Of a stretch of DNA of 7,919 bases, positions 1 to 5,810 are shown in pieces (positions within the stretch are counted from its first letter, which is position 1; every line of letters begins with the position of its first letter). The notes under the pieces are model-generated. The model searched no databases, was not told the origin of the DNA, and saw nothing but the letters and a program-made list of their open reading frames with translations. The position numbers were made by a program, and so were the translations under genes. The DNA lies in NCBI GenBank assembly GCA_023250255.1, contig JAHFBB010000029.1, positions 1-7,919 on the forward strand, given 5' to 3'. The stretch comes from Chloroflexota bacterium. GTDB lineage: Bacteria; Chloroflexota; Limnocylindria; QHBO01.

Positions 1-281
1 TACTCGTAGATCGCCGCCGCGAAGTCGACTTCGCCGAGCGCCTGCCCGATGGGCTTGCCCATCTCGCGCACGATGATCTCCGCGAGCTCCTGCCGGCGCT
101 CGGTGTGCAGTTCGCTGACGCGGCGGATGCCGGCTGCGCGCTCCGCGACGGTGGTCGACCGCGACCAGGTGCGGTGCGCCTCATCGGCGGCAGTGATCGC
201 GGCCTCGAGCTGGGCGTCGGTGATGGTGTCGTAGGTCTTGACCGTCTCGCCGGTGGCGGGATTGGTCACGGCATAGCTCAT
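1..281 (-). CDS. NAD(P)-dependent aldehyde dehydrogenase, succinate-semialdehyde dehydrogenase-like (N-terminal part, cut by window edge)
   Basis: The first 93 codons of an aldehyde dehydrogenase are visible, and the gene continues beyond the left edge. The protein opens with MSYAVTNPATGETVKTY, the usual start of the family (a short strand giving NPATGE), followed by a helix and the stretch EIIVREMGKPIGQALGEVDF at about residues 69-88. The MGKP...A..EV pattern is typical of class I aldehyde dehydrogenases. The wording is closest to the GabD-type succinate-semialdehyde dehydrogenases, which oxidise succinate semialdehyde to succinate in the cytoplasm. The catalytic Cys and Glu lie outside the window, so the substrate is inferred. 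The ATG at 281 is well supported: GAGGAG (complement of 291-296) lies 9 bases upstream. The gene is last visible in the minus-strand run behind the cobalamin adenosyltransferase, 90 bases downstream of it, so it may be co-transcribed. Confidence 0.85.
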   Translation of the reverse strand, partial: MSYAVTNPATGETVKTYDTITDAQLEAAITAADEAHRTWSRSTTVAERAAGIRRVSELHTERRQELAEIIVREMGKPIGQALGEVDFAAAIYE

Positions 282-336
282 CGTGTGGGTCTCCTCGTCA
301 GTGGACCACGCCAGAGCCGGGTCTGCCGTGGGGCAG

Positions 337-352
337 CCCGCCCGGAGGCGGG
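337..352 (-). repeat. Small GC-rich hairpin between adenosyltransferase and aldehyde dehydrogenase genes
   Basis: A perfect 6-bp inverted repeat (CCCGCC at 337-342, GGCGGG at 347-352) encloses the 4-base loop CGGA. It lies 20 bases beyond the stop of the adenosyltransferase gene and 55 bases before the aldehyde dehydrogenase start. No T-tract follows on either strand, so it is not a canonical intrinsic terminator. It may attenuate read-through or stabilise an mRNA end, or be chance in such GC-rich DNA. Confidence 0.25.
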
Positions 353-371
353 TTGGTGGGCTCGGGCGATT

Positions 372-941
372 CTACTCGCGGTTTCGGACCGGGCGGAAGC
401 CCCCATCGGCCGCCCGAGCCATCACGAACAGCAGGTCGGCAAGCCGGTTGAGGTACGGCACGACCTGTGACTCGGGCAGGTCGCCGGCCTCGGCCAGCGC
501 CACGGCTCGGCGTTCGGCACGTCGAGTGACCGAGCGTGCCTGGTCGAGCGCCGCGCCGGTCAGCGACTCGCCGGGGAGGATGAATTCGGCCGGCATGGGG
601 TGCGCAACCGTCAGCTCATCAATGTCCAGTTCCAGCGCGCGGACCATGTCGACGGTCACACGGCTGACGCCATCGGTCAGGCGTGCACGGCGCACCGAGT
701 GGGTCGAAATCTCGGCGCCGACGACGAACAGCTCGCGCTGGAGCCGAACGATGAGGTTTTCCAGACGACGCTCCGTCCGATCAGTCACGGCACCAATGGC
801 CGCGCGGGCTAGTCCGAGAGCGGCGACGGTCTCGTCCACGGCTCCGGCCGCCTCCGTCCGGTTGCTGGCCTTGGAAACGCGGGGGCCGCCAAACAGGAGC
901 CCGGTGTCACCGTGGTCTCCCTTGCGCGTATAGATCTTCAT
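372..941 (-). CDS. Cob(I)alamin adenosyltransferase, PduO/MMAB type
   Basis: This 189-residue cytoplasmic protein has the size and motifs of PduO-type ATP:corrinoid adenosyltransferases, which transfer the adenosyl group of ATP to cob(I)alamin to make coenzyme B12. Motifs in order: the ATP-binding N terminus IYTRKGDHGDTGLLFGG (3-19); RTEAAGAVDE (28-37); FILPGE (120-125); the Arg-rich active-site helix RSVTRRAER (136-144), where the family has its key Arg and Glu; and YLNRLADLLFVMAR (163-176). One deviation is that the usual VDELN reads VDETV at 35-39, so the Asn is lost. The ATG at 939-941 has only a weak AGGA upstream, at 11 bases. The overlapping TAGGAT (complement of 953-958) could instead be a -10 box. 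The MIP18-family gene ends 28 bases upstream, so the two are probably co-transcribed. No B12-dependent enzyme is visible here. Confidence 0.93.
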   Translation of the reverse strand: MKIYTRKGDHGDTGLLFGGPRVSKASNRTEAAGAVDETVAALGLARAAIGAVTDRTERRLENLIVRLQRELFVVGAEISTHSVRRARLTDGVSRVTVDMVRALELDIDELTVAHPMPAEFILPGESLTGAALDQARSVTRRAERRAVALAEAGDLPESQVVPYLNRLADLLFVMARAADGGFRPVRNRE

Positions 942-969
942 GGCTGGACGCGATCCTAGCGCCGCGGAG

Positions 970-1260
970 CTAGAACAGGCCGGGCGGAGGCTCCCATCGG
1001 TCGGCGAGCAGGGTGACCTTGACCGGCGGCCCGACCACCTCTTCGGTCTTCTGCTTGACGGTCTGGATGAGGTCGCCGGCCCACGGGCAGAACGGCGTGG
1101 TTAAGACCATCTTGATCTCGGTCGGTGCGCCGTCCACGCCGATCTCGACGTTCTTGATGAGGTCGAGGTCGACGATGCTCATCCCGATCTCCGGATCGTG
1201 GATGTCATACAGCGCGGTCATCACCTCGTCCACCTTGGCGAGGTTGGCGTCGATCGTCAT
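970..1260 (-). CDS. MIP18/DUF59 family iron-sulfur cluster assembly protein (SufT/PaaD-like)
   Basis: This 96-residue protein is a single DUF59 (MIP18) domain. Members assist iron-sulfur cluster maturation (SufT, eukaryotic CIA2) or activate oxygenases (PaaD). The family's first signature is at 22-34, DPEIGMSIVDLDL. The second is TTPFCPW at 54-60, with the conserved Cys58 that is required in characterised relatives. The first motif normally ends VDLGL; here Gly is replaced by Asp33. There is no strong ribosome binding site before the ATG at 1258-1260, but an extended -10-like element lies 8 bases upstream (see 1269-1277). The gene starts 45 bases after the PIG-L gene ends and stops 28 bases before the adenosyltransferase. 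Standalone proteins of this family outside suf operons are common, so the neighbours do not define its client. Confidence 0.9.
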   Translation of the reverse strand: MTIDANLAKVDEVMTALYDIHDPEIGMSIVDLDLIKNVEIGVDGAPTEIKMVLTTPFCPWAGDLIQTVKQKTEEVVGPPVKVTLLADRWEPPPGLF

Positions 1261-1268
1261 ACCCGACC

Positions 1269-1277
1269 AGAATACCA
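1269..1277 (-). promoter_or_regulatory. Extended -10 promoter element for the MIP18-family gene (possible leaderless start)
   Basis: The minus strand reads TGGTATTCT, i.e. TGn followed by TATTCT (four of six matches to TATAAT, with TA and final T kept). It ends 8 bases before the ATG at 1260, where a transcript would begin at or very near the start codon. No good Shine-Dalgarno sequence or -35 hexamer is visible. This is a prediction from sequence only. Confidence 0.4.
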
Positions 1278-1305
1278 GTGATTGACCGATGCCCCCGGCG
1301 GAGCG

Positions 1306-2028
1306 TCAGATCAGACGCGTGTCGAACCGCGGATGGGGGGCCGGGACCTCCGGACGAACGCGGGTGTAGCCCTCGTAGATCGGTTTGCCAGAGTCGAGGG
1401 CGATACGCAGATCCGCGAGCGCACCCATGGTGTCCCCTTGGCTCTCGTACGCCTCAAGTGCGGCGACTCGACGGGCGGCCACCGCGGTGATGTCGACCCG
1501 GTGGGTGGCGCCCTGTTCCTCGGGAGACAGGTTGAACCGATGTGATCCTGGGCCAAACACGGGCGCGACCACGAACACCGCGTGCGGTGCTTGGCCTTCG
1601 GGGGCGAGTCGCTCGACAGCCCAGCGGGCGGCGCTGCCGGTAGCGACATGGTCCGGATCACCGGTCACGCCGTGGGCGCCAAAGGTGATCAACACTTCGG
1701 GTCGTCGGTTGCCGAGCCAGGCCATGATCTCGTCGGTAAGCCGATCCTGGTCCTGCTCGGCAACGGCGCCGTCGGGGTACCCCTCCAACAGGGTCACCTC
1801 GTTCAGGCCCAGGGCTTCGGCGGATCTGACGAGCTCCGACTCGCGAATGGCGGTCAATCCCGGGTCGGGCTTGCGTTCGGAATTGCCCGCCTCGCCCCGG
1901 GTGACGACCAGCAGCCGGGTCGTGCGGCCGGCTTCGCCCGCCAGCGCCAGGGCACCCGCGCAGGTGAAACCCTCGTCGGCGGGGTGAGCCACAATGGCGG
2001 CCAGTCCCCCGGGGCGGTCAAAACCCAC
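1306..2028 (-). CDS. PIG-L/LmbE family deacetylase-like protein with altered catalytic residues
   Basis: This 240-residue protein has the PIG-L (LmbE) fold. Active relatives are zinc-dependent deacetylases of N-acetylglucosamine conjugates, such as MshB (mycothiol synthesis) and BshB (bacillithiol). The N terminus AAIVAHPADEGF (10-21) matches the usual AHPDDE box, and GVTGDPDHVA (120-129) matches GVTGHPDHVA. By comparison with MshB, the zinc ligands appear present: His15, Asp18 and His127. The Asp acting as general base is Ala17, and the His before PDH is Asp124. The fold and metal site are therefore kept while classical catalysis is doubtful. The substrate is unknown. Translation starts at GTG 2026-2028, supported by GAGGAG (complement of 2037-2042) 8 bases upstream. 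The preceding gene ends 15 bases before this start, so translational coupling is likely. Confidence 0.85.
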   Translation of the reverse strand: MGFDRPGGLAAIVAHPADEGFTCAGALALAGEAGRTTRLLVVTRGEAGNSERKPDPGLTAIRESELVRSAEALGLNEVTLLEGYPDGAVAEQDQDRLTDEIMAWLGNRRPEVLITFGAHGVTGDPDHVATGSAARWAVERLAPEGQAPHAVFVVAPVFGPGSHRFNLSPEEQGATHRVDITAVAARRVAALEAYESQGDTMGALADLRIALDSGKPIYEGYTRVRPEVPAPHPRFDTRLI

Positions 2029-2043
2029 GCGCTGCTCTCCTCG

Positions 2044-2364
2044 CTACTCGTCGCCCAGCCGGCGCCAACCCTGGCGCTCGACCGACGACCGCATGGTACG
2101 CAGCACGGCGACCTTGGCGCTGGCGACCTCGGTGATGAACCGCGCGGTGCCGGCGTCATCGAGAATGGAACCGGGTGGCGCGGGGTCCCGCCCAACATTG
2201 AGCCAGGCCAGGTGGTATCGGTCCATCCGACCCCAGACGCGCTCGAGGAGCCGATCCGACTCGATCAACCACTCGCGAAACGGATCCCAGGCGGGCGCCG
2301 CCATCAATCGGTCACCGGTGACGATCAGTTCATCGGTCGCGGCCAAAAAGGCACTGCGCGACAT
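2044..2364 (-). CDS. Hypothetical protein, 106 residues, mostly helical
   Basis: I do not recognise this family. The protein starts MSRSAFLAATDELIVTGDRL and is predicted mostly helical. It is rich in Trp and Arg (DPFREWLIESDRLLERVWGRMDR at about 27-49), with a short Pro/Gly stretch (NVGRDPAPPGS, 56-66) before a second helical half. There is no signal peptide, membrane segment or cysteine. The open frame extends upstream to 2538, but that extension overlaps the divergent GGDEF gene and reads as Arg/Ser/Pro-rich shadow sequence, so I place the start at ATG 2362-2364. It is the first gene before the PIG-L gene, with 15 bases between them, so they are probably expressed together. A helper or regulatory role for the PIG-L protein is only a guess. 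Confidence 0.65.
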   Translation of the reverse strand: MSRSAFLAATDELIVTGDRLMAAPAWDPFREWLIESDRLLERVWGRMDRYHLAWLNVGRDPAPPGSILDDAGTARFITEVASAKVAVLRTMRSSVERQGWRRLGDE

Positions 2365-2380
2365 GACGATCTCGCTCGGA

Positions 2381-2411
2381 TTGCCGGGGCTCACAGGGGC
2401 GATCGTACTAT
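2381..2411 (+). promoter_or_regulatory. Possible promoter of the GGDEF-domain gene
   Basis: TTGCCG at 2381-2386 and TACTAT at 2406-2411 each match four of six consensus bases of sigma-70 type -35 and -10 elements. The spacing of 19 bases is longer than ideal. It would give a leader of roughly 25-30 bases containing the ribosome binding site GGAG at 2433-2436. The region is only 80 bases wide between two divergent starts, so any promoter for the minus-strand gene must overlap it. Confidence 0.3.
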
Positions 2412-2444
2412 TGGCCGTCAGTGCCCCTCGTCGGAGACTGTGCG

Positions 2445-3920
2445 GTGACCACGCGCACCGCAGGGCCCATGCCACGCGACCACGAAGACCTGATCGCCGG
2501 AATGGCGCGGGTGACGAGTGTCGGCTTGATGCTGGCACTGCCGATCGCCGCGCTGATCATCCTGCGCCAATTTCCACCGCTGACCCTGGAGCCGGCCGGC
2601 GCATCCGGCTGGCTCGTGCCGACCGGGACCGCCCTGGTGGCTGGGGTGGCCGCGCTCTCGGCCGTTCCCGCGCTGTGGTGGGTGATCCGCTCGGGACGCT
2701 GGGCCGGGGCCACCGCCGGAAGCGGCTGGCTGGCCCTGGGCGCGACCGCCGCGGTCATTGCCCTCAATGGTCCGGGTGTATCACCGACCTTCCCCGGACC
2801 GGTCCTGGCGGTTGGCGTGGCAGCCGCCAGCGTCGGATGGCTGGCCACCGCCGCGGTTGGCCGAGCCCGACTCCACGGTCCCGCCCGCTGGTGGGCCGCC
2901 CTGGGGCTGCCGCTCGTCGCCGAACTTGCCCTGGTGGGAGCGCAGCTGACGCCTTCCTCGGCCACGGTGACGGCCGCCGCTCCGTGGCTGTTCGGCGCTG
3001 CGGCCGTTGCCGCCGGGGTGGGCGCGTTGGTCGCGACCTTCCGTCGTGTCTCGCCGAGCCCGGGTTGGATCCTGTCCGTCGCCGCCGCGACCCTCGCCGC
3101 CGCGCGTCCGGGCAGCGCAGATGGGCTCATCGGTCTGGGCATGCTGGTCGTCGTTCCACCCCTGATGTTGGCGCTGCTCCTCCGTTCCGACCGTTCGCTG
3201 CCAGTCCCGGTCGAGTCGGGAGCGACCATCCCCGACCTTGGTCGGGAACGCCTTGAACGGGAGACGCGTGCCCTCTCTGCCGAACTGACCGATGCCCGCC
3301 GGATGGTTGACCTGCAGCGGGCCGAACTCGAGCGGACCGCAGCCGTGGATCCCTTGACCGGGATCGCCAGTCGAACATCGGTGATGGACCGTCTGCGATT
3401 CGAAGTCGCCGAGGCACGCCGCTACCCCCACCCGGTGACCCTGGTCCTGGTGGACGTGGATGGCATGGGCATGCTGAACGCCCGGTTCGGCACCGGCACC
3501 GGCGACGACGTCCTGCGCGAGATGGCGCTCCGCCTGCGGGTCCGCATTCGCGAGTCCGATGCGCTTGGCCGGATCGACGGCGACGCCTTCCTGGCGATCC
3601 TGCCGCATACCGATGAGGCCGGAGCGGCAACCTTCGCCGGAATCATCCGCGACCGCGCCGTTCAGCGGCCGATTCGGACGAGTTCGGGCGAGGTTGCCGT
3701 CCAGGTCTCGGTGGGTGTCGCCCTGATGCGGCCAGGCATGGACCTCACCGCCGACGCATTCCTGGCGCGAGCCGATGAGGCTCTGGCCTCGGCCCGCGCT
3801 GCAGGGGGCAACGTAATTGCCTTCGACCGATTGCACGGCCTGGCCCGCCTCGACGAACACCGCCGACCTTCCGGGCCAGCGGTCCCCGAACGACCCCAGA
3901 TTGTCGATCTCGACGAATAG
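2445..3920 (+). CDS. Membrane-bound GGDEF-domain protein with degenerate active site and intact I-site
   Basis: This 491-residue protein has about eight hydrophobic helices (roughly 22-246), a short coiled coil (about 264-299) and a C-terminal GGDEF domain (about 300-460). GGDEF enzymes make c-di-GMP from two GTP. Domain landmarks present are DPLTG (302-306), the first metal-site Asp in LVDVDG (335-340), the guanine-contacting Asn345 and the following GD. The signature reads DGDAF (378-382), so the essential acidic fourth position is Ala and the first Gly is Asp. The Lys after the DVD motif is also missing. The inhibitory site RESD (369-372) lies at the canonical five residues upstream. It is therefore more likely a c-di-GMP or GTP receptor than a cyclase. 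GTG 2445 is chosen because GGAG lies 8 bases upstream. GTG 2421 and ATG 2469 are alternatives with weaker sites. The membrane part resembles no sensor domain I can name. Confidence 0.88.
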   Translation: MTTRTAGPMPRDHEDLIAGMARVTSVGLMLALPIAALIILRQFPPLTLEPAGASGWLVPTGTALVAGVAALSAVPALWWVIRSGRWAGATAGSGWLALGATAAVIALNGPGVSPTFPGPVLAVGVAAASVGWLATAAVGRARLHGPARWWAALGLPLVAELALVGAQLTPSSATVTAAAPWLFGAAAVAAGVGALVATFRRVSPSPGWILSVAAATLAAARPGSADGLIGLGMLVVVPPLMLALLLRSDRSLPVPVESGATIPDLGRERLERETRALSAELTDARRMVDLQRAELERTAAVDPLTGIASRTSVMDRLRFEVAEARRYPHPVTLVLVDVDGMGMLNARFGTGTGDDVLREMALRLRVRIRESDALGRIDGDAFLAILPHTDEAGAATFAGIIRDRAVQRPIRTSSGEVAVQVSVGVALMRPGMDLTADAFLARADEALASARAAGGNVIAFDRLHGLARLDEHRRPSGPAVPERPQIVDLDE

Positions 3921-3949
3921 GCGCGAGACCACAAGATAGCGGCCTGAAC

Positions 3950-3978
3950 ATATCCACACCACAACAGGTTGTGGATAG
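3950..3978. repeat. Overlapping inverted repeats resembling two DnaA boxes, upstream of thyX
   Basis: TATCCACA (3951-3958) and its exact reverse complement TGTGGATA (3970-3977) form an 8-bp inverted repeat with an 11-base spacer. Nested inside and slightly offset is a second perfect palindrome, CCACAAC-AG-GTTGTGG (3959-3974). Each outer arm matches eight of nine bases of the DnaA box TTATCCACA. It lies 30 bases beyond the GGDEF stop and 46 bases before the thyX start. It may be an operator, a DnaA-binding site, or a hairpin at the end of the upstream mRNA. No T-tract follows, so a classical terminator is unlikely. Confidence 0.55.
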
Positions 3979-4004
3979 CGCACTCGGATTCGACATCGAT
4001 CGGG

Positions 4005-4013
4005 TGCTAGAAT
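4005..4013 (+). promoter_or_regulatory. Extended -10 promoter element of thyX
   Basis: TGCTAGAAT is an extended -10 element: TGn followed by TAGAAT, which matches five of six bases of TATAAT. It ends 10 bases before the thyX ATG at 4024, so the transcript should begin within a few bases of the start codon. No Shine-Dalgarno sequence and no -35 hexamer at normal spacing is visible. The inverted repeat at 3950-3978 ends 26 bases upstream, a position suited to a regulator. Confidence 0.55.
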
Positions 4014-4023
4014 CGCCCTTCCG

Positions 4024-4941
4024 ATGCCCACCTCCCCGGCGCTCTCCGCGCGCCTCATTTTCCCCACTGCCGAGATCGTCGAGGAGTTCTACCTGCCGAT
4101 CATCTACACCGCCTGCCGGACCTGCTACAGCGAGCAGCTGCCGGACGTCATCTGGGACAAGGCCGTCAGTCGGGGAGTCGCCGACGAGAAGCAGCAGGCC
4201 CTGGTTCGCAAGGTGATGGAATCCGGTCATGGCTCCACCATCGAGCACGTGAACTTCACCTTCGCCATCTCTGGCGTGACACGGACGCTGTCACACCAGC
4301 TCGTTCGACATCGGGCTGGAACGGCGTTCGACCAGCAGTCCCAGCGCTACGTTTCCTTCAAGGCTCGCGACAACTACACCATCCCCGACTCGATCACCAA
4401 GGGCGACCTGCCCGATGACCTGGCTGGCCAATTCCAGCGGGCGATCGACGACAACCTCGAGTTGTACGGCCAACTCCTCCAGGCGGAAGTCCCCGCCGAG
4501 GACGCCCGATTCATCTTCCCCAACGCCATCCAGACGAACCTGATTATGACGGTCAATCTCCGCCAGCTCATCCACATGAGCGGCCTGCGGCTGTGCACCA
4601 TGGCCCAGTGGGAGATTCGACAGCTGTTCAAGCAGATCCGCCACGAGATCTTCCGGGTCAGCCCCTTCTTCGGCTCGTTCCTCGCCCCGAAATGCGTGCC
4701 GCTGGGCTATTGCGATGAGATGGGCAACCGCGACGAGCATTGCCGCATCCGTCCCCATCGCGACTCGGTCATGGCCGTCTGGGAGGCCTACCGCGGCGGC
4801 GAATTGGCCGAGACGGATGGACCGATTGTTCCCGAGACTTCGCCGTTCCGACCCAAGCCCCGGCGAGCCGACCGAGTGCCCGTGCGGATGGAGGCCCCCG
4901 AGGCGGGGGTTGGCCAGGCGGCGGAGGCCGACCGCTTCTAG
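4024..4941 (+). CDS. thyX: Flavin-dependent thymidylate synthase ThyX
   Basis: ThyX makes dTMP from dUMP with methylene-tetrahydrofolate, using FAD and NAD(P)H. Visible motifs are the N-terminal ACRTCYS (30-36), the substrate-site stretch STIEHVNFTF (71-80), the signature LVRHRAGTAFDQQSQRY (93-109), and LRLCTMAQWEIRQL (188-201), which carries the Arg expected to contact dUMP. The signature is usually RHR, seven residues, Ser. Here eight residues separate RHR (95-97) from Ser106. The protein has 305 residues, longer than many family members (about 220-260). The extra length includes a Cys-bearing segment KCVPLGYCDE (223-232) with Cys240, and an Arg/Pro/Glu-rich tail after about 265 that may be disordered. 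The ATG at 4024 fits homology at the N terminus, although no ribosome binding site is visible. No thyA is in the window. The gene appears to form its own transcription unit and converges with the lipoprotein gene 10 bases after its stop. Confidence 0.95.
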   Translation: MPTSPALSARLIFPTAEIVEEFYLPIIYTACRTCYSEQLPDVIWDKAVSRGVADEKQQALVRKVMESGHGSTIEHVNFTFAISGVTRTLSHQLVRHRAGTAFDQQSQRYVSFKARDNYTIPDSITKGDLPDDLAGQFQRAIDDNLELYGQLLQAEVPAEDARFIFPNAIQTNLIMTVNLRQLIHMSGLRLCTMAQWEIRQLFKQIRHEIFRVSPFFGSFLAPKCVPLGYCDEMGNRDEHCRIRPHRDSVMAVWEAYRGGELAETDGPIVPETSPFRPKPRRADRVPVRMEAPEAGVGQAAEADRF

Positions 4942-4951
4942 CCGCCCCCCG

Positions 4952-5803
4952 TCAGGGCAGGATCTCGAGCGAATCCACCACGAACGCCTCGCGGCACAGC
5001 AGGATCTGCTCGTCCACGCCGGGATAGAAATACGGGTGCGTGGCATCGCCGGCGGACCGGCATTCCGACGCCGCGGGATCGTCGAAATGGCCCGTCATGC
5101 GCGCGGACACGAGTTCGTCCGGCAAGGTGATCCCGCCTGTGGGTGACGCGTGGAGTTCCATGGTCTCTCCTGCCGAATCCTCGACGACCCAGCAGGCGTA
5201 CCCCAGCCACACGGGTTCGACGGAGGTCACGCCGCCCTGACAGTGGCTGACGAGGCCGGTGATAACAACAGGCATCGGTTGATCACCGAAGCAGCGCAGC
5301 CGATCCCAGCCAACCATCGTCAACACCGTGTCGGCGTTGGCGGGACAGGTAAGGGCGGAGTCAGAGTTGGTCAGGCTCGCCGCGTCCGCGACAGCCACCC
5401 AGTAGTCCCCGGCATGCTGCGTGCTTGATCCAAGTTCGATCTGGTACCAGGTCAGACCGTCCCGTTCGCGAGGTCCGCCGAGCACGATGACGTCCTGGCC
5501 GCTCGGAAGCGTCCCAACCGAGTGGAATGTTGCGTCGTAGTCCGTACCAACGACCGAGTATTCGATCAGGTCGAGTTGTGCGCCGCTGCGTGCATGGCTC
5601 AGCGGTGGCAGGACGACAGTCGGCTCGAAGGTTGGCGAGGGCTCGATCGAGAGCAGGGCGGACGGCGACGCCGCTGCGGAGGCGGGCGCAGAGGCCGACG
5701 GCGCGTCGCTGGCACCCGGAGCAACACTGCAGCTCGCGAGGAGGACGAGCAGGGCAAGGATCGCGGGGCCGGGCGATGTTGGGCTAGCGGTGTTTCTGAA
5801 CAT
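4952..5803 (-). CDS. Secreted lipoprotein with SH3-like domain and cysteine-rich C-terminal domain
   Basis: From ATG 5803 the protein has 283 residues. It begins with a short basic region, a hydrophobic core (AILALLVLLA) and the lipobox LASC, whose Cys25 would be lipidated, so it should be anchored outside the cytoplasmic membrane. A Ser/Ala/Pro-rich linker runs to about residue 65. A region at about 82-145 (SVGTLPSGQDVIVLGGP, then GLTWYQIEL and DYWVAV) reads like a bacterial SH3 domain. The C-terminal domain holds six cysteines (153, 171, 188, 204, 248, 270), an even number consistent with three disulfides, and no catalytic motif I recognise. ATG 5815 is also in frame, but it overlaps a TATGGT that looks like a -10 box, so 5803 is preferred. 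Function unknown; cell-wall or ligand binding is only inferred. It lies 30 bases after the DUF389 gene. Confidence 0.8.
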   Translation of the reverse strand: MFRNTASPTSPGPAILALLVLLASCSVAPGASDAPSASAPASAAASPSALLSIEPSPTFEPTVVLPPLSHARSGAQLDLIEYSVVGTDYDATFHSVGTLPSGQDVIVLGGPRERDGLTWYQIELGSSTQHAGDYWVAVADAASLTNSDSALTCPANADTVLTMVGWDRLRCFGDQPMPVVITGLVSHCQGGVTSVEPVWLGYACWVVEDSAGETMELHASPTGGITLPDELVSARMTGHFDDPAASECRSAGDATHPYFYPGVDEQILLCREAFVVDSLEILP

Positions 5804-5810
5804 GGTCGGC

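Noticed and set aside
1..2364. Left block as a coherent B12 or thiol-synthesis cluster
   Set aside because: A DUF59 protein, a PduO-type enzyme, an aldehyde dehydrogenase and a catalytically altered PIG-L protein share no obvious pathway, so close packing alone does not justify calling it a system.
1994..3256. 420-codon plus-strand open frame spanning the divergent start region
   Set aside because: It overlaps the PIG-L N terminus, the 106-residue gene and half the GGDEF gene, and reads as Arg/Pro/Gly-rich shadow sequence without any domain.
3959..3974. CCACAAC-AG-GTTGTGG as an intrinsic terminator of the GGDEF gene
   Set aside because: The loop would have only two bases and is followed by ATAGCG rather than a T-run. 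An operator or binding-site reading fits better.
3950..3978. Replication origin
   Set aside because: Only two DnaA-box-like sites are present, with no AT-rich unwinding region and no dnaA, dnaN or similar genes nearby.
2781..4067. 428-codon open frame on the minus strand opposite the GGDEF gene
   Set aside because: It is the antisense shadow of a GC-rich gene: its translation is low-complexity Gly/Arg/Gln/His-rich, and it crosses the thyX promoter region. The plus-strand frame has recognisable domains.
4895..4909. Hairpin CCCCCG-AGG-CGGGGG as a terminator for the convergent thyX and lipoprotein genes
   Set aside because: It lies inside the thyX coding region, has a three-base loop and no T-tract on either strand. 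It might slow the opposing transcript, but there is not enough to call it.
4291..5046. 251-codon minus-strand open frame opposite thyX
   Set aside because: thyX on the other strand is unmistakable, and this frame has no coherent motif or plausible start.
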